From: Kordiimonas sediminis
Lineage (GTDB): Bacteria; Pseudomonadota; Alphaproteobacteria; Sphingomonadales; Kordiimonadaceae
Length of the DNA stretch: 64,000 nt
Direction: 5' to 3'
Assembly (NCBI RefSeq): GCF_014656395.1
Contig: NZ_BNCI01000001.1
Location: 1,585,893 to 1,649,892, forward strand
Shown: in pieces, positions 1-10,493 of the stretch
Layout of the letters: every line of letters begins with the position of its first letter
Numbering within the stretch: the stretch's first letter is position 1
The notes under the pieces: model-generated
Told to the model about the DNA's origin: nothing
The model's input: the letters and a program-made list of their open reading frames with translations, nothing else
Database searches by the model: none
Translations under genes and position numbers: made by a program

Positions 1-618
1 TCCGGTCATCTTGCCAAGAGATGTTTTCAGAAGGCCAATATTTTCCCGTGCATTTTTATTGGTTAGCAGCGCCAGCGGCCCAGCATCATTCTGGGAGCCG
101 TTAACAGGCTCCATCGGGATCATCAGGAAGCTTTCATGTCCATTTTGTCGGCTTTGGATACCCCAGTTTTCCAGATCCCGGCCATAGGGAGAAAACGCAA
201 ATCCAACAGCCGTGGGCAGGCTACTGATCGCGCGCTCTGTCGTTCTGGCGCGCATGCCCATCTCTGTCATCAAGATGGCAATGCGGGGCATGTTGGTGTC
301 TGCCGGATGCTTCGCTGCGTAATATTCCAACGGGGTCATACCTGTCCGTGCCTGTCGGGGCAGTAATCCGTATGCAGCTTCTTCGAGGATTGCCATGTTG
401 CGGTCGAGTTTTATCGGGCTTTCAGGGGCGCTGATATCTGCAGTATTGTTGCCTGCTTGTGTGTTCTGGTTGCCCTCAGTATCAACCTCACCTGCGGCAG
501 CTATCGGCTCTTTGTAGGCGTCGGGATCATAACTATATTCTACCGCAAGGATACCACCAAACAGCAGAATAAGGCTGATGGCCCAGGCAATCAGTACAGA
601 ATTTAAACTGTTACGCAC
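1..618 (-). CDS. Divergent polysaccharide deacetylase family protein (YibQ-like), partial
   Basis: The 206 visible residues run off the left edge, so the C-terminal part is missing. A GTG start at 618 is preceded by a GGAAGGGG ribosome site. An N-terminal membrane anchor or signal (about residues 5-24) is followed by a low-complexity linker. The domain then opens with PRIAILMTEMGM and continues with FAFSPYGRDLENW and a GHESFLMIPMEP block. These match the divergent polysaccharide deacetylase (DUF610/YibQ) family of exported carbohydrate-esterase-like proteins, whose substrate is not settled. It lies 45 bases downstream of the S41 protease gene, the usual alphaproteobacterial position, so it is probably the last gene of the EnvC-CtpA cell-envelope unit. 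Confidence 0.85.
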   Translation of the reverse strand, partial: MRNSLNSVLIAWAISLILLFGGILAVEYSYDPDAYKEPIAAAGEVDTEGNQNTQAGNNTADISAPESPIKLDRNMAILEEAAYGLLPRQARTGMTPLEYYAAKHPADTNMPRIAILMTEMGMRARTTERAISSLPTAVGFAFSPYGRDLENWGIQSRQNGHESFLMIPMEPVNGSQNDAGPLALLTNKNARENIGLLKTSLGKMTG

Positions 619-663
619 AGCTAATGCCCCTTCCTCGCAACGAGCAGCAATGGAATTTGCTGA

Positions 664-2085
664 TTATTGCCCGGTTCCGGAGGCTTGCGCAACCCTTGTT
701 TCAGGCAACTTAGACATATCTTTCAAGAGCTTAATCGCATACTTTAGCTGAACATCAACGAACTCTTTAGGCTCTTGGACCTCCACAGCTTCTTCTACTG
801 CTGCATCTTCTGCTGTGTCAGCCGCTGCCGCAGGCTCTGGGGTGTGCTCTTCTGCGATAATGTCATCTTCTTCACCAGTGCGGTCGATCGAGTTTTGATC
901 ATTTTCGATATGGCCTCGCAGGTCAATTTCACGGCGTGGAGTGCCGCGCGCACCTGCCGGGCGTGGGAACAAGACCTCAATATCTGGTTCAATGCCGCGT
1001 TCCTGAATGGAATGACCGCTTGGTGTGAAATACCGGGCAGTGGTCAGGCGAATAGCCTGATTACCTTCGCGGCCCAACCGAATTTCGCTTTGGACCGTGC
1101 CTTTACCAAATGTACGATCCCCAATCACAACTGCACGGCGGTGGTCTTGCAGGGCCCCGGCCACAATTTCAGATGCAGAAGCGCTATAAGCATTTGTCAG
1201 GACAACAATGGGCAAACCGTCCAGCATGTCGCCTTTTGTTGCGTACCAGCGATTATTATTTACCTGCCGGCGTCCGCGGGTGGAAACAATCTCACCGTGA
1301 TCGATGAAGGCATCGGAAATTCGGATCGCCTGATCCAGAAGACCGCCCGGATTATTTCGCAAATCAAGGATTACACCGTCCAGCGTATCGCCTTTTTCTT
1401 CCAGAATGGCCTCAATGGCTTTTTCTACACCTTCCCCTGCCTGCATATTGAAGGTGGTGACGCGGATATAGCCAATGGTATCATCTTCAATTCGGTGCCG
1501 TACCGACCGAACCTTGATTTTGTCGCGGACAATGGACACATCAAACGGACCATCCTCTCCTTCGCGGTAGACACGGATCGTTAATTCAGAGCCAACAGGG
1601 CCGCGCATTTTCTCGACAGCATCGGTCAGGGTGCCGCCCATCACTTCTTTGCCGTCAATATGCGTGATTAAATCACCGCCCTGAATACCGGCTTTTGCCG
1701 CAGGTGTATCATCAATCGGAGACACGACTTTGACCACGCCTTTTTCCATCTGTACTTCAAGGCCCAAGCCACCGTATTCGCCTTCAACCTGTACCCGAAC
1801 CTGCTTGAAAACATCTTCATTCAGGTAGCTCGAATGGGGGTCAAGAGACCGCAACATGCCCTGAATGGCAGCTTCGATCACTTCCTTGTCGTTGACATCA
1901 TCCACATATTCATTGCGAACCCGCTGGAAAACACGCATCAACAGATCGAGCTGTTCATAGACATTTTCCTGATCGTCCGGGGCTGCCGAGACAGGTGCGG
2001 TTGTTGGTAATGCCATCATCATGGCCAGTAGCGAGCCAGAAATCAGCGCACGTGCTTTGCTCTTTCCCGTCCAAAAAGTCATCAT
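664..2085 (-). CDS. ctpA: S41 family carboxyl-terminal processing peptidase
   Basis: Periplasmic serine protease of the CtpA/Prc type (473 aa). A signal peptide of about 35 residues ends near VSAAP. A PDZ domain follows (about 95-185, with GGLGLEV and a GIQGGDLITHIDG peptide-binding loop), then the S41 catalytic core. The core shows VILDLRNNPGGLLDQA, the nucleophile motif SASASE (Ser about 305) and the general-base Lys328 in FGKGTVQ. The acidic, Ala/Glu-rich tail after about 400 is likely disordered. It sits directly downstream of an EnvC-like amidase activator. Family knowledge ties CtpA to processing of envelope proteins and cell-wall hydrolases. ATG ATG start at 2085 with AAAGG upstream. 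Confidence 0.95.
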   Translation of the reverse strand: MMTFWTGKSKARALISGSLLAMMMALPTTAPVSAAPDDQENVYEQLDLLMRVFQRVRNEYVDDVNDKEVIEAAIQGMLRSLDPHSSYLNEDVFKQVRVQVEGEYGGLGLEVQMEKGVVKVVSPIDDTPAAKAGIQGGDLITHIDGKEVMGGTLTDAVEKMRGPVGSELTIRVYREGEDGPFDVSIVRDKIKVRSVRHRIEDDTIGYIRVTTFNMQAGEGVEKAIEAILEEKGDTLDGVILDLRNNPGGLLDQAIRISDAFIDHGEIVSTRGRRQVNNNRWYATKGDMLDGLPIVVLTNAYSASASEIVAGALQDHRRAVVIGDRTFGKGTVQSEIRLGREGNQAIRLTTARYFTPSGHSIQERGIEPDIEVLFPRPAGARGTPRREIDLRGHIENDQNSIDRTGEEDDIIAEEHTPEPAAAADTAEDAAVEEAVEVQEPKEFVDVQLKYAIKLLKDMSKLPETRVAQASGTGQ

Positions 2086-2287
2086 GAGGTATTACCTTTC
2101 TTTATTCTGTCAGTCGTCTGCAAGCTGGGGGCATCTTGTTCTTTTATTGAGAGCCAGCCTCTTAATTCTTCAAACGTTCACTATAATCATTTTCAGATCA
2201 ATATATAATCACAAAATTGGGCAAAATCCTGAACTAAACCAAATATAGAGCTAGTTTATGGCATGTTCAGGGTGCTGTGATGAAGGT

Positions 2288-3499
2288 CTATTTTCTAAAC
2301 CACGGCATGGGGTCGATTGCCTGTCCCCGCCTGCGCAGTTCCACATAGACTTCAGTATTACCATTTTGCGCAGAGAGGTTCCCGACCGGTTCGCCGCTCA
2401 ATACCCACTGTCCGACATTGGCAAAAATGTCAGTCATGCCTGCTATCAGGCTATGGTACCCGCCAGGGTGTTCAATGATCAACAATTGCCCGTAATGCCG
2501 GAAGGTACCTGCATAAACAACCTCACCATCATGAGTAGCAACAACCTGGCCGCCATCACGGCCCTTGATGCGAATACCCTTTGAGGTGCCGACTTTTTCC
2601 TGTGACCCAAATTTTGCAATAATTTCCCCAGATGCGGGTAGTGGGAGTTTACCGCGCATTTCAGTTATCATCACTTCCTTGCCAGGGGGTCTGGCTGGCC
2701 GTGCCGTGGGCAGCGGCGCTTCGCGCAGACGCTTTGCTCGTTCTTCAAGCTTTTCAAGGAGTGCTTGTAAACTTTTTGCTTCCTGTCCCAATGCTTCCAG
2801 CCGCTGTGCATTCTGTTGTGCCTGCCTGCTGGCTACCGACTGTTCGCGTCGCCTTTCTGCTAACAGCTGCTTCTGTCTTTCCTGATCTGTAGCTAAATCT
2901 GCCAGAAGGGCAGCGAGTGCAGTGCGTTCAGTCGCCAGTTGGGTTTGGACCCGTTTCAGAACCGACAATTCTTTTTTAAGTGTATCTGCTTTCGCGCTTA
3001 TCTGCGGCACCATTGTTCCGAGCACAGAGGCCGCCCGCGCGGTATCTTTTGCCTTCCCCGGCTGAATTAGGGATAGTGCCGCAGGGCGCCTGGATAGTCG
3101 TTCCAGCGCCGCGATAAGGCCTACCAGCTCTTCCCGGTGTTCTTTTAGATACTGTGTTTTTTCAGCTTCTTCGGCAGCAAGCTCGCCGATGCGATTTTCT
3201 GTGGCCAGAACCTTCTCTTCTGTGTCTCGCATGGTGTTAGAAAGGGACACAAGCTGTCTGCTAATCGCCAGTGCAGCGGATGCAGCCATCCGTGCTTTTT
3301 CTTCCTGTGCCGCTTTGGCGTCCGCTGCGGCCTGCATCTCGGCTTCAATTTTCTTCAGCTTTTCGCTTTGATTATCCTGAGGGACAGGCAGGGGGGCAGG
3401 CTCGGCAATTGCGGGTAGTGTCGGCAGCAACAGGCTGCCGATCAACACTGCACAGGGCAGCAGGTTCGATATGTTGGCGTTACACGCTTTCACGAACAT
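2288..3499 (-). CDS. EnvC-like murein hydrolase activator (degenerate M23/LytM)
   Basis: 403 aa exported protein: signal sequence to about residue 32, a long charged coiled coil (about 40-265), then a C-terminal LytM/M23 domain (about 285-400). The zinc ligands of active M23 peptidases look lost: the first-His segment reads GIRIKGRDG and the HxH position reads IAG in GGYHSLIAGM. This is the signature of non-catalytic EnvC-type activators that switch on peptidoglycan amidases at the divisome. The gene overlaps the gpmI end by 20 bases. An in-frame GTG at 3493 with AGGA just upstream is an alternative start. The gpmI-envC-ctpA order is common in Alphaproteobacteria. Confidence 0.9.
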   Translation of the reverse strand: MFVKACNANISNLLPCAVLIGSLLLPTLPAIAEPAPLPVPQDNQSEKLKKIEAEMQAAADAKAAQEEKARMAASAALAISRQLVSLSNTMRDTEEKVLATENRIGELAAEEAEKTQYLKEHREELVGLIAALERLSRRPAALSLIQPGKAKDTARAASVLGTMVPQISAKADTLKKELSVLKRVQTQLATERTALAALLADLATDQERQKQLLAERRREQSVASRQAQQNAQRLEALGQEAKSLQALLEKLEERAKRLREAPLPTARPARPPGKEVMITEMRGKLPLPASGEIIAKFGSQEKVGTSKGIRIKGRDGGQVVATHDGEVVYAGTFRHYGQLLIIEHPGGYHSLIAGMTDIFANVGQWVLSGEPVGNLSAQNGNTEVYVELRRRGQAIDPMPWFRK

Positions 3500-5036
3500 C
3501 CTGTTTGACAGGGGTATCAGTCAGCAGGACAGACCCGGTCATCTCAGCTGGCGGTGTGATATTCATCAATGCCAAAATTGTCGGGGCAACATCAGCCAGA
3601 CGACCGTCCTTGATGCCGTGCTCACTGCCGACCAGTAGTAGTGGTACATCAAAATTTGTATGGGCTGTGTGGGGTTGGCCGGTTGTCTCATCCATCATCA
3701 TTTCCACGTTGCCGTGGTCAGCCGTAACCAGAAGGTTGCCGCCATTTTTCAACACGGCTGTTTCAATTCGAGCAAGACAGGCATCAATGGTTTCCACTGC
3801 TTTTATTGCAGCTTCCAAAACGCCCGTGTGTCCAACCATGTCCGGATTTGCATAGTTACAGATAATCGTACCGTATTTGCCGCTTTCAATTGCTTCCACA
3901 AGCTTGTCGGTCACTTCGGGGGCGGACATCTCTGGCTTCAGATCATAGGTGGCCACATCTGGTGACGGAATCAAAATCCGGTCTTCCAGATCAAAGACAG
4001 CTTCCGACCCGCCATTAAAGAAAAATGTCACATGGGCATATTTCTCGGTTTCTGCGATCCGCAACTGCGGGATTTTATGGTCGGCCAGTACTTCACCCAG
4101 GCTGTTTTTAATTTCATCAGAGGGGAATAACACGGTCAGGAATGCATTCAGTGCATCGGAGTATTCCACCATGCCAGCCTGTGCTGCATATGTGGGAAGT
4201 GTGCCGCGATCAAATCCGTCAAAGGCCGGGTCAACGAGCACTGTCAGGATTTCCCGGGCGCGGTCGGCGCGGAAGTTGCCACACAGGATGCCGTCACCGT
4301 CTTTTACGCCGGCATAATCGCCAATAATGGACGGCGCGACAAATTCATCGTTTTCATCGCGTTTATATGCCTCTTCAATGGCAGCTTTGCTTGTGGTGGT
4401 CGTATATTCGCCCACGCCTTTGACAATCGCTTTATATGCTTTCTCCACGCGGTCCCAGCGCTTGTCACGGTCCATGGCCCAGTAGCGTCCGGTTACAGTC
4501 GCGATCTTTGCGTCCGTGTATGACTGGATATCTGCTTCGAAGGACGCCAGGAACTCCAATGCGCTGCGGGGCGGTGTATCCCGCCCGTCCATGAAGGCAT
4601 GAATGCGAACCGGAATACCTGCGCCGTCTAGGATGTTTGCCAGTGCTGCAATGTGTTTTTGGTGACTATGGACGCCGCCCGGAGACAGTAGCCCCATCAG
4701 ATGTGCTGTGCCGCCGGATGCTTTCAGCTTTTGCATAAAATCAAGAAGCGCTGGAGTGTCTTTGAGCGTGTCGTTTGCGATAGTCTCGTCAATGCGCGGT
4801 AAGTCCTGTAGAACCACGCGACCACCGCCCAGATTCATATGTCCAACCTCAGAATTGCCCATTTGCCCATCAGGCAATCCGACAGCCAGTCCGCTTGTTG
4901 CAAGCCAGGCGCGGGACGCAGTGGACCACAGGCGGTCATAAGTAGGCGTGTTAGCCAACTTGATCGCGTTGTCGGAAGTTTGCTCCCGGTATCCCCAACC
5001 ATCAAGAATGCAAAGAACGGTGGTTTTGTAACTCAT
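3480..5036 (-). CDS. gpmI: 2,3-bisphosphoglycerate-independent phosphoglycerate mutase
   Basis: Interconverts 3- and 2-phosphoglycerate in glycolysis and gluconeogenesis, in the cytoplasm, using two Mn2+ ions. At 518 aa it has the normal family length. It begins with the metal-binding LDGWG motif (Asp12) and carries the phosphoserine nucleophile Ser62 in MGNSEVGH. Later blocks include GVHSHQKH, FMDGRDTPP, GRYWAMDRD, NYANPDMVGHTG and TADHGN, which supply substrate and metal ligands. The ATG start has CAGGACAG upstream. Its 3' end overlaps the envC-like gene, implying coupled transcription. Confidence 0.98.
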   Translation of the reverse strand: MSYKTTVLCILDGWGYREQTSDNAIKLANTPTYDRLWSTASRAWLATSGLAVGLPDGQMGNSEVGHMNLGGGRVVLQDLPRIDETIANDTLKDTPALLDFMQKLKASGGTAHLMGLLSPGGVHSHQKHIAALANILDGAGIPVRIHAFMDGRDTPPRSALEFLASFEADIQSYTDAKIATVTGRYWAMDRDKRWDRVEKAYKAIVKGVGEYTTTTSKAAIEEAYKRDENDEFVAPSIIGDYAGVKDGDGILCGNFRADRAREILTVLVDPAFDGFDRGTLPTYAAQAGMVEYSDALNAFLTVLFPSDEIKNSLGEVLADHKIPQLRIAETEKYAHVTFFFNGGSEAVFDLEDRILIPSPDVATYDLKPEMSAPEVTDKLVEAIESGKYGTIICNYANPDMVGHTGVLEAAIKAVETIDACLARIETAVLKNGGNLLVTADHGNVEMMMDETTGQPHTAHTNFDVPLLLVGSEHGIKDGRLADVAPTILALMNITPPAEMTGSVLLTDTPVKQDVRESV

Positions 5037-5177
5037 GAAATCTGTCCTGTAGCCTAATGTTTCTGCGTATGCCGTGCGCAGTATCTCATGCGCTGTTTAT
5101 GAAACGAAAAGCCACTTTGATCAAGTATGATAACCGATCAGACAGAGAAAGTTGGGCATTTTAAGGATAAGGAACAA

Positions 5178-5639
5178 TCAGTCGCGGTGGTAAGGATGAC
5201 CATGCAGGATTGACCAGACACGGTACACCTGTTCCGCCAGCATTGCCCTGACCAGCATATGGGGCCATGTCAGGGTTCCAAAAGCCAGTTTCAGGTGTGC
5301 TTTTTGGCGAATGGTTTCATCCAGTCCGTCTGCACCGCCAATAATAAAGGCAATGTCCCGAACGCCTTCCATCTGCCAGCGATCCACCTGTTCTGCAAGC
5401 CCGCGGCTTGTTAGTGCTTTACCGCGTTCATCAAGGGCGATAACCATCGCACCGTCAGGGACAGCCGCCAGCAATTTTTCTGCTTCTTGCGCTTTTTGTT
5501 CGGCGACATTTGCCGCCTTTTTCTTCATTTCAAATTCTAAAACGTCAATCTTCCACGGCAAGCGTTTGCAGTAGGTCTCCAGAAGACTTTTCTCTGGTCC
5601 TTTTGCCATTTTACCTATTGCGATGATTGAAATTTGCAC
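5178..5639 (-). CDS. rlmH: 23S rRNA (pseudouridine-1915-N3)-methyltransferase
   Basis: SPOUT-class methyltransferase that N3-methylates pseudouridine 1915 in helix 69 of 23S rRNA on assembled 70S ribosomes. The 153 aa length is typical. The C-terminal trefoil-knot SAM site reads FIIGGADGLDE, then LTWPHMLVRAMLAEQVYR and the terminal GHPYHRD. The start is GTG at 5639. Its only plausible Shine-Dalgarno (GAGGGTG) lies in the 3' arm of a hairpin immediately upstream (see 5648-5671). It follows rsfS by 87 bases, the usual rsfS-rlmH pairing. Confidence 0.97.
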   Translation of the reverse strand: MQISIIAIGKMAKGPEKSLLETYCKRLPWKIDVLEFEMKKKAANVAEQKAQEAEKLLAAVPDGAMVIALDERGKALTSRGLAEQVDRWQMEGVRDIAFIIGGADGLDETIRQKAHLKLAFGTLTWPHMLVRAMLAEQVYRVWSILHGHPYHRD

Positions 5640-5647
5640 GATTGTAT

Positions 5648-5671
5648 CACCCTCTTAATGAGGAGAGGGTG
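5648..5671 (-). promoter_or_regulatory. Hairpin covering the rlmH ribosome-binding site
   Basis: A perfect 8-bp inverted repeat, CACCCTCT/AGAGGGTG, with an 8-base loop. The 3' arm on the minus strand contains the purine-rich stretch GAGGGTG that ends 8 bases before the GTG start of rlmH, so the fold would bury the Shine-Dalgarno. The repeat is seen directly. A regulatory role in translation is inference. Confidence 0.5.
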
Positions 5672-5693
5672 TCCAGTTCAGGCATCATTCAGC

Positions 5694-5716
5694 GCCCCCT
5701 GTACGATTTAGGGGGC
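5694..5716 (-). other. GC-rich hairpin just after rsfS
   Basis: Inverted repeat GCCCCCT/AGGGGGC with a 9-base loop, 10 bases beyond the rsfS stop codon. No T-tract follows on the minus strand, so it is not a standard intrinsic terminator. It may stabilise the upstream mRNA end or act as a processing site between rsfS and rlmH. Confidence 0.45.
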
Positions 5717-5726
5717 TGAAAAATGC

Positions 5727-6125
5727 TTAATTTACTACCGTTTCGTTGTCAGTCAGGTCCGCAGTCCACATTTTGTCCAGGTTGTAGAAGCTTCTGACTT
5801 CTGGCCTGAAGATATGGACAATTACGTCACCTGCATCAATCAGAACCCAGTCTGCCTGATCCAGTCCTTCGACATGTAAACCTTTGACACCTTTGTCCTT
5901 CAGTGCACGCAGCACATAATCTGAGAGCGCAGCAACCTGACGCTGGGAACGACCGCTTGCAATGACCAGATGGTCAGCAATCGAAGATTTTCCTGCGAGA
6001 TTGATGGAGGTGATGTCTTCTGCCTTGTGATCGTCAAGGCTTGTAACGATGGTGTTTAACATGTCCTGACTGGAAAGTGTCAAAACGGGGTCCTGCTGGC
6101 TGATAGCCTCGGTACTAGCGGTCAA
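5727..6125 (-). CDS. rsfS: Ribosomal silencing factor RsfS
   Basis: Binds ribosomal protein L14 (uL14) on the 50S subunit and blocks subunit joining under starvation. 132 aa. The family core is visible from about residue 25: LDDHKAEDITSINL, then IADHLVIASGRSQRQVAAL, GLHVEGLDQADWVLIDAGDVIVHIF and RSFYNLDKMW. The start is a rare TTG whose last two bases overlap the nadD stop TGA. A strong AAAGGAG six bases upstream supports it over any internal start. The nadD-rsfS-rlmH order is standard. Confidence 0.97.
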   Translation of the reverse strand: MTASTEAISQQDPVLTLSSQDMLNTIVTSLDDHKAEDITSINLAGKSSIADHLVIASGRSQRQVAALSDYVLRALKDKGVKGLHVEGLDQADWVLIDAGDVIVHIFRPEVRSFYNLDKMWTADLTDNETVVN

Positions 6126-6787
6126 CTAATTCTCCTTTCATGATGATCTGCAATCCATAATTGACCCAATCGATTGCGGATCATTGTGGCCGACCCTTTG
6201 TGTCGCGGAATTGCGAGAAAGGACCAAGCCGGTCGCCGGGTGGTTCGAGCAAGGTTGCACGGCACTGTTCGGTGGTAGCGCGTCATTTGTGTCAGCCTGC
6301 TTGAAAGTCCACGTATAGTGTACCCCGGACGGTCAAAAATCGCAATGGGTACTGTCTTTAATATTCCTTGCCAGTCTTTCCAGCGGGTAAAGCTGGCCAT
6401 ATTATCCGCGCCCATGATCCAGACAAATCTGGTGTGCGGCATAGCATGCTTCAGTGCCCGCAGGGTTTCGGCCGTAAAATGGGTGCCAAGTCGGGTTTCA
6501 ATATCTGTGACCTGAATGCGGCGGGTAGGGCGCAGGGTTTCTCTGGTATGGCTTAGGCGCTTCTGTGCGGGTGCCATGTCCATATTATCCAGTATTTTTA
6601 GCGGGTTACCAGGGCTGACCATCATCCAGACGGCATCCAGTTCAAGACGTTTCAGCGCCTGATGCGCGATATGGAAATGCCCTTTGTGAACAGGGTTAAA
6701 GCTGCCGCCGTACAGACCGACTGTGCGTCCCCGCCAGCGGGCCGCATCGCTATAGATTGAAATGGGTATGGACGGTTTCCTGTGCAT
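6122..6787 (-). CDS. nadD: Nicotinate-nucleotide adenylyltransferase
   Basis: Makes nicotinate adenine dinucleotide from NaMN and ATP in NAD+ synthesis. 221 aa. The nucleotidyltransferase motif GSFNPVHKGH (about 28-37) is intact. It is followed by the substrate block VWMMVSPGNPLK, the MGADNMASFTRW motif and the C-terminal SATMIR triphosphate-binding motif. The first about 20 residues are an N-terminal extension before GLYGGSFNP. The gene starts 3 bases after proA ends and overlaps rsfS by 4 bases, so translational coupling is likely. Confidence 0.97.
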   Translation of the reverse strand: MHRKPSIPISIYSDAARWRGRTVGLYGGSFNPVHKGHFHIAHQALKRLELDAVWMMVSPGNPLKILDNMDMAPAQKRLSHTRETLRPTRRIQVTDIETRLGTHFTAETLRALKHAMPHTRFVWIMGADNMASFTRWKDWQGILKTVPIAIFDRPGYTIRGLSSRLTQMTRYHRTVPCNLARTTRRPAWSFLAIPRHKGSATMIRNRLGQLWIADHHERRIS

Positions 6788-6790
6788 GGA

Positions 6791-8050
6791 TCAAGGGCGT
6801 GTCTGGCCTGTGCCCCGGACCTGATATTTGAAACTGGTCAGCTGCTCCAGCCCAACGGGGCCGCGAGCATGAATGCGTCCGGTTGCTATGCCTATTTCTG
6901 CGCCCATGCCGAATTCACCACCATCGGCGAACTGTGTGCTGGCATTATGCATCACGATCGCACTGTCTACTTCACGAAGGAACATTTCCACCGTTTCAGT
7001 ATTTTCCGTTACGATTGATTCTGTGTGTCCGCTTGAATGGGCCGCAATATGGCTTATTGCCCCTTTTATACCACCGACAAACCGTGCCGAAATGATAGCA
7101 TCCAGATATTCAGTATCCCAATCGGCATCATCGGCAGCGACAACCCTGTTATCAATCTCTTGAATATCAGCGTCGCCCCGTACGCTGCAGCCAGCATCTA
7201 GTAGCGCTGTAATAAGCTCAGGTGCCAGTGCGCGCGCCCGGCGGTCAATCAGCAGTGTTTCCGCTGCGCCGCAAATGCCTGTTCTGCGCATTTTGGCGTT
7301 CAGAAGAATTTCGCGCGCTTTTTTCGGATCGGCTTCTTCATCGACATAGACGTGGCAAATGCCTTCAAGGTGGGCGAATACCGGTACCCGGCTTTCTGTT
7401 TGCACACGCTCGACAAGGCTGCGCCCGCCGCGGGGTACAATTATGTCGATTATCCCAGTCATCGTTAGCATTTCACCCACTGCGGCCCTGTCGCGGGTGC
7501 TGACAAGCTGGATCGCGTCTTCTGGCAAATCAGCTGTCTTCAGCCCTTCAAGCAAACAGGCATGAATGGCGGCGGATGAATGAAGACTGTCGCTACCGCC
7601 CCGCAGAATGACAGCATTACCTGCCTTCAGGCACAGTGCGCCTGCGTCGGCTGTTACATTTGGTCGGCTTTCGTAGATAACGCCAATAACGCCAAGGGGG
7701 ACACGAACCCTGCTGATGTTCAGGCCGTTTGGTCTGTCCCATGTGTCCATCTCCTGACCAACGGGATCAGCTAGTTTTGAAATTGCTTCCAGCCCTTGTG
7801 CAATGCCCTCAATACGCTCTGCCGTAAGTAAGAGCCGGTCGATCATCGCGTCGGATAAGCCTTTTTCGGTGCCGTAGGCGATGTCTTTTTCGTTGGCTGC
7901 CAGAATGGTTGGCGTGGACGTTCGAAGGGCGGTGGCAGCGGCAGTCAACGCAAGGTTTTTCTGGCGTGTAGACGCCAGCGCCAGTACACGGGCGGCGGCC
8001 TTAGCCCGCTGTCCCATATCAGCCATCATGCCTTGAATTGTGTTTGTCAT
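6791..8050 (-). CDS. proA: Glutamate-5-semialdehyde dehydrogenase (gamma-glutamyl phosphate reductase)
   Basis: Second step of proline synthesis: NADPH-dependent reduction of gamma-glutamyl phosphate. At 419 aa it is the usual size. The aldehyde-dehydrogenase fold shows [25 protein letters not shown] for cofactor contacts, and the catalytic Cys260 in [10 protein letters not shown]. The C-terminal [13 protein letters not shown] block is characteristic of ProA. It lies 70 bases after proB. AGG-containing leader and ATG start at 8050. Confidence 0.98.
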   Translation of the reverse strand: MTNTIQGMMADMGQRAKAAARVLALASTRQKNLALTAAATALRTSTPTILAANEKDIAYGTEKGLSDAMIDRLLLTAERIEGIAQGLEAISKLADPVGQEMDTWDRPNGLNISRVRVPLGVIGVIYESRPNVTADAGALCLKAGNAVILRGGSDSLHSSAAIHACLLEGLKTADLPEDAIQLVSTRDRAAVGEMLTMTGIIDIIVPRGGRSLVERVQTESRVPVFAHLEGICHVYVDEEADPKKAREILLNAKMRRTGICGAAETLLIDRRARALAPELITALLDAGCSVRGDADIQEIDNRVVAADDADWDTEYLDAIISARFVGGIKGAISHIAAHSSGHTESIVTENTETVEMFLREVDSAIVMHNASTQFADGGEFGMGAEIGIATGRIHARGPVGLEQLTSFKYQVRGTGQTRP

Positions 8051-8120
8051 CTTTACCTGCCTTGTTTTTGCCTTTGCATCTGATCAGGGTTAGTTCTGTC
8101 AGTATTTTACGTGGGCAAAA

Positions 8121-9251
8121 TCAGAATGTCACGAGGTCGTCGCGGTGGACCAGAGCGGACCGACCCATATAGCCCAGAACTTTCAGGCTGCTTTTCATAG
8201 GATGCCCCATCAGCAAACGCGAATCAGAATCACGGTAGGCAATCAGTCCCTGGCCTACGATATGCTTGTCTGGTCCGATGAAGGCGACCAGATCGCCCCG
8301 GTCAAAACTACCGTCTACCGAGGTTACACCCGCAGGTAATAGGCTGGCGCCGCCACGGATAGCGTCGGCGGCCCCCTGATCAATATGCAGGAAGCCTTTT
8401 GGCGCCATCATGCCGCGAATCCAGCTTTTTCTGATCGAAAGTGGGTCGCCCTGCGCTGTGAAGAGGCTGTTGCGCTCCCCTTGTTCAAGCCGTGTGATCG
8501 GTTTGTCGGCCCAGCCGTTCATGATAACCATATTACAGCCTGCCGCCGTGGCAATGCGCCCGGCGTCAACCTTTGTGATCATGCCACCGGACCCCGGCGT
8601 TGTGTTCGCAGGTGGTCCTGCCATTTTGCTGACTTCTGCCGTGATTTCGTTAATCACCGGGAAGAAAGTTGCGTCCGGTTTATGTCGTGGGTCTTCTGAA
8701 TAGATACCGTCGATGTCAGATAACAGGACGAGAACAGTTGCACAGGCCATTTGCGCGACCCGTGCAGCCAGCCTGTCATTGTCACCAAACTGAATCTCGG
8801 TCGTTGCCACGGTATCATTTTCGTTGATCACCGGAATGATACCGTTTTCAACCAGTGTCATGACCGTGTTACGGGCATTGATATAGCGTTTTCTATCTTC
8901 AAGGTCGCCAAGTGTCAGAAGAATTTGCGCGACTGTATGGCCGTGTGGTTCAAAAATTTTCTGATAGGCTTCTGCAAGCTTTACCTGACCGATTGCAGCT
9001 GCAGCCTGTGCATATTCAAGGCGGTTAGGGCGGCCAGTAATATTCAGGGCGCTTTTGCCAAGGGCGATTGCACCTGAAGACACCAGTATGATTTTTTTGC
9101 CCTGGGCCTTTAGGCGGTGGATATCCTCAGAAAGCGCACTTAACCAGGAGGTGCGGACATCCCCTGTGTCGGGATCAACAAGGAGCGCTGACCCGATTTT
9201 CAGGACGATGATTTCTGCATTCTTAAGGCAGTCAAGGGTGGTATGCGTCAT
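8121..9251 (-). CDS. proB: Glutamate 5-kinase
   Basis: First step of proline synthesis: ATP-dependent phosphorylation of L-glutamate, feedback-inhibited by proline in the family. 376 aa from the ATG at 9251, chosen because AGGAGG sits 7 bases upstream and the product then opens directly into the kinase (IVLKIGSALLV). An upstream in-frame extension would overlap obgE and is rejected. The amino-acid-kinase domain (about 12-260) contains LVSSGAIALG, NENDTV and TPGSGGMITKVDAG. A C-terminal PUA domain (about 280-370) completes the long form of ProB. Confidence 0.97.
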   Translation of the reverse strand: MTHTTLDCLKNAEIIVLKIGSALLVDPDTGDVRTSWLSALSEDIHRLKAQGKKIILVSSGAIALGKSALNITGRPNRLEYAQAAAAIGQVKLAEAYQKIFEPHGHTVAQILLTLGDLEDRKRYINARNTVMTLVENGIIPVINENDTVATTEIQFGDNDRLAARVAQMACATVLVLLSDIDGIYSEDPRHKPDATFFPVINEITAEVSKMAGPPANTTPGSGGMITKVDAGRIATAAGCNMVIMNGWADKPITRLEQGERNSLFTAQGDPLSIRKSWIRGMMAPKGFLHIDQGAADAIRGGASLLPAGVTSVDGSFDRGDLVAFIGPDKHIVGQGLIAYRDSDSRLLMGHPMKSSLKVLGYMGRSALVHRDDLVTF

Positions 9252-9297
9252 AGAGCCTCCTGATTGAATGAGAAGGGGGAGCTGGGTGCCAGCCTGC

Positions 9298-10419
<1,122 letters not shown>

Positions 10420-10434
10420 TCAGGAAAGAGCACG

Positions 10435-10463
10435 AAAAAAGGCGAAGCTTTTGCTCCGCCTTT
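10435..10463 (-). terminator. Intrinsic terminator after rpmA
   Basis: On the minus strand an 11-bp stem (AAAGGCGGAGC/GCTTCGCCTTT, one G-U pair) with an AAAA loop runs into a T-tract. It lies 31 bases past the rpmA stop and before obgE, so it should end the ribosomal-protein transcript or attenuate transcription into obgE. Confidence 0.85.
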
Positions 10464-10493
10464 TGTCAAAATCTTTTTCAGTCGCGGACGGAC

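Noticed and set aside
775-1584. 269-codon rightward open frame
   Set aside because: It lies antisense inside ctpA, its product has no recognisable domain, and the minus-strand gene is certain.
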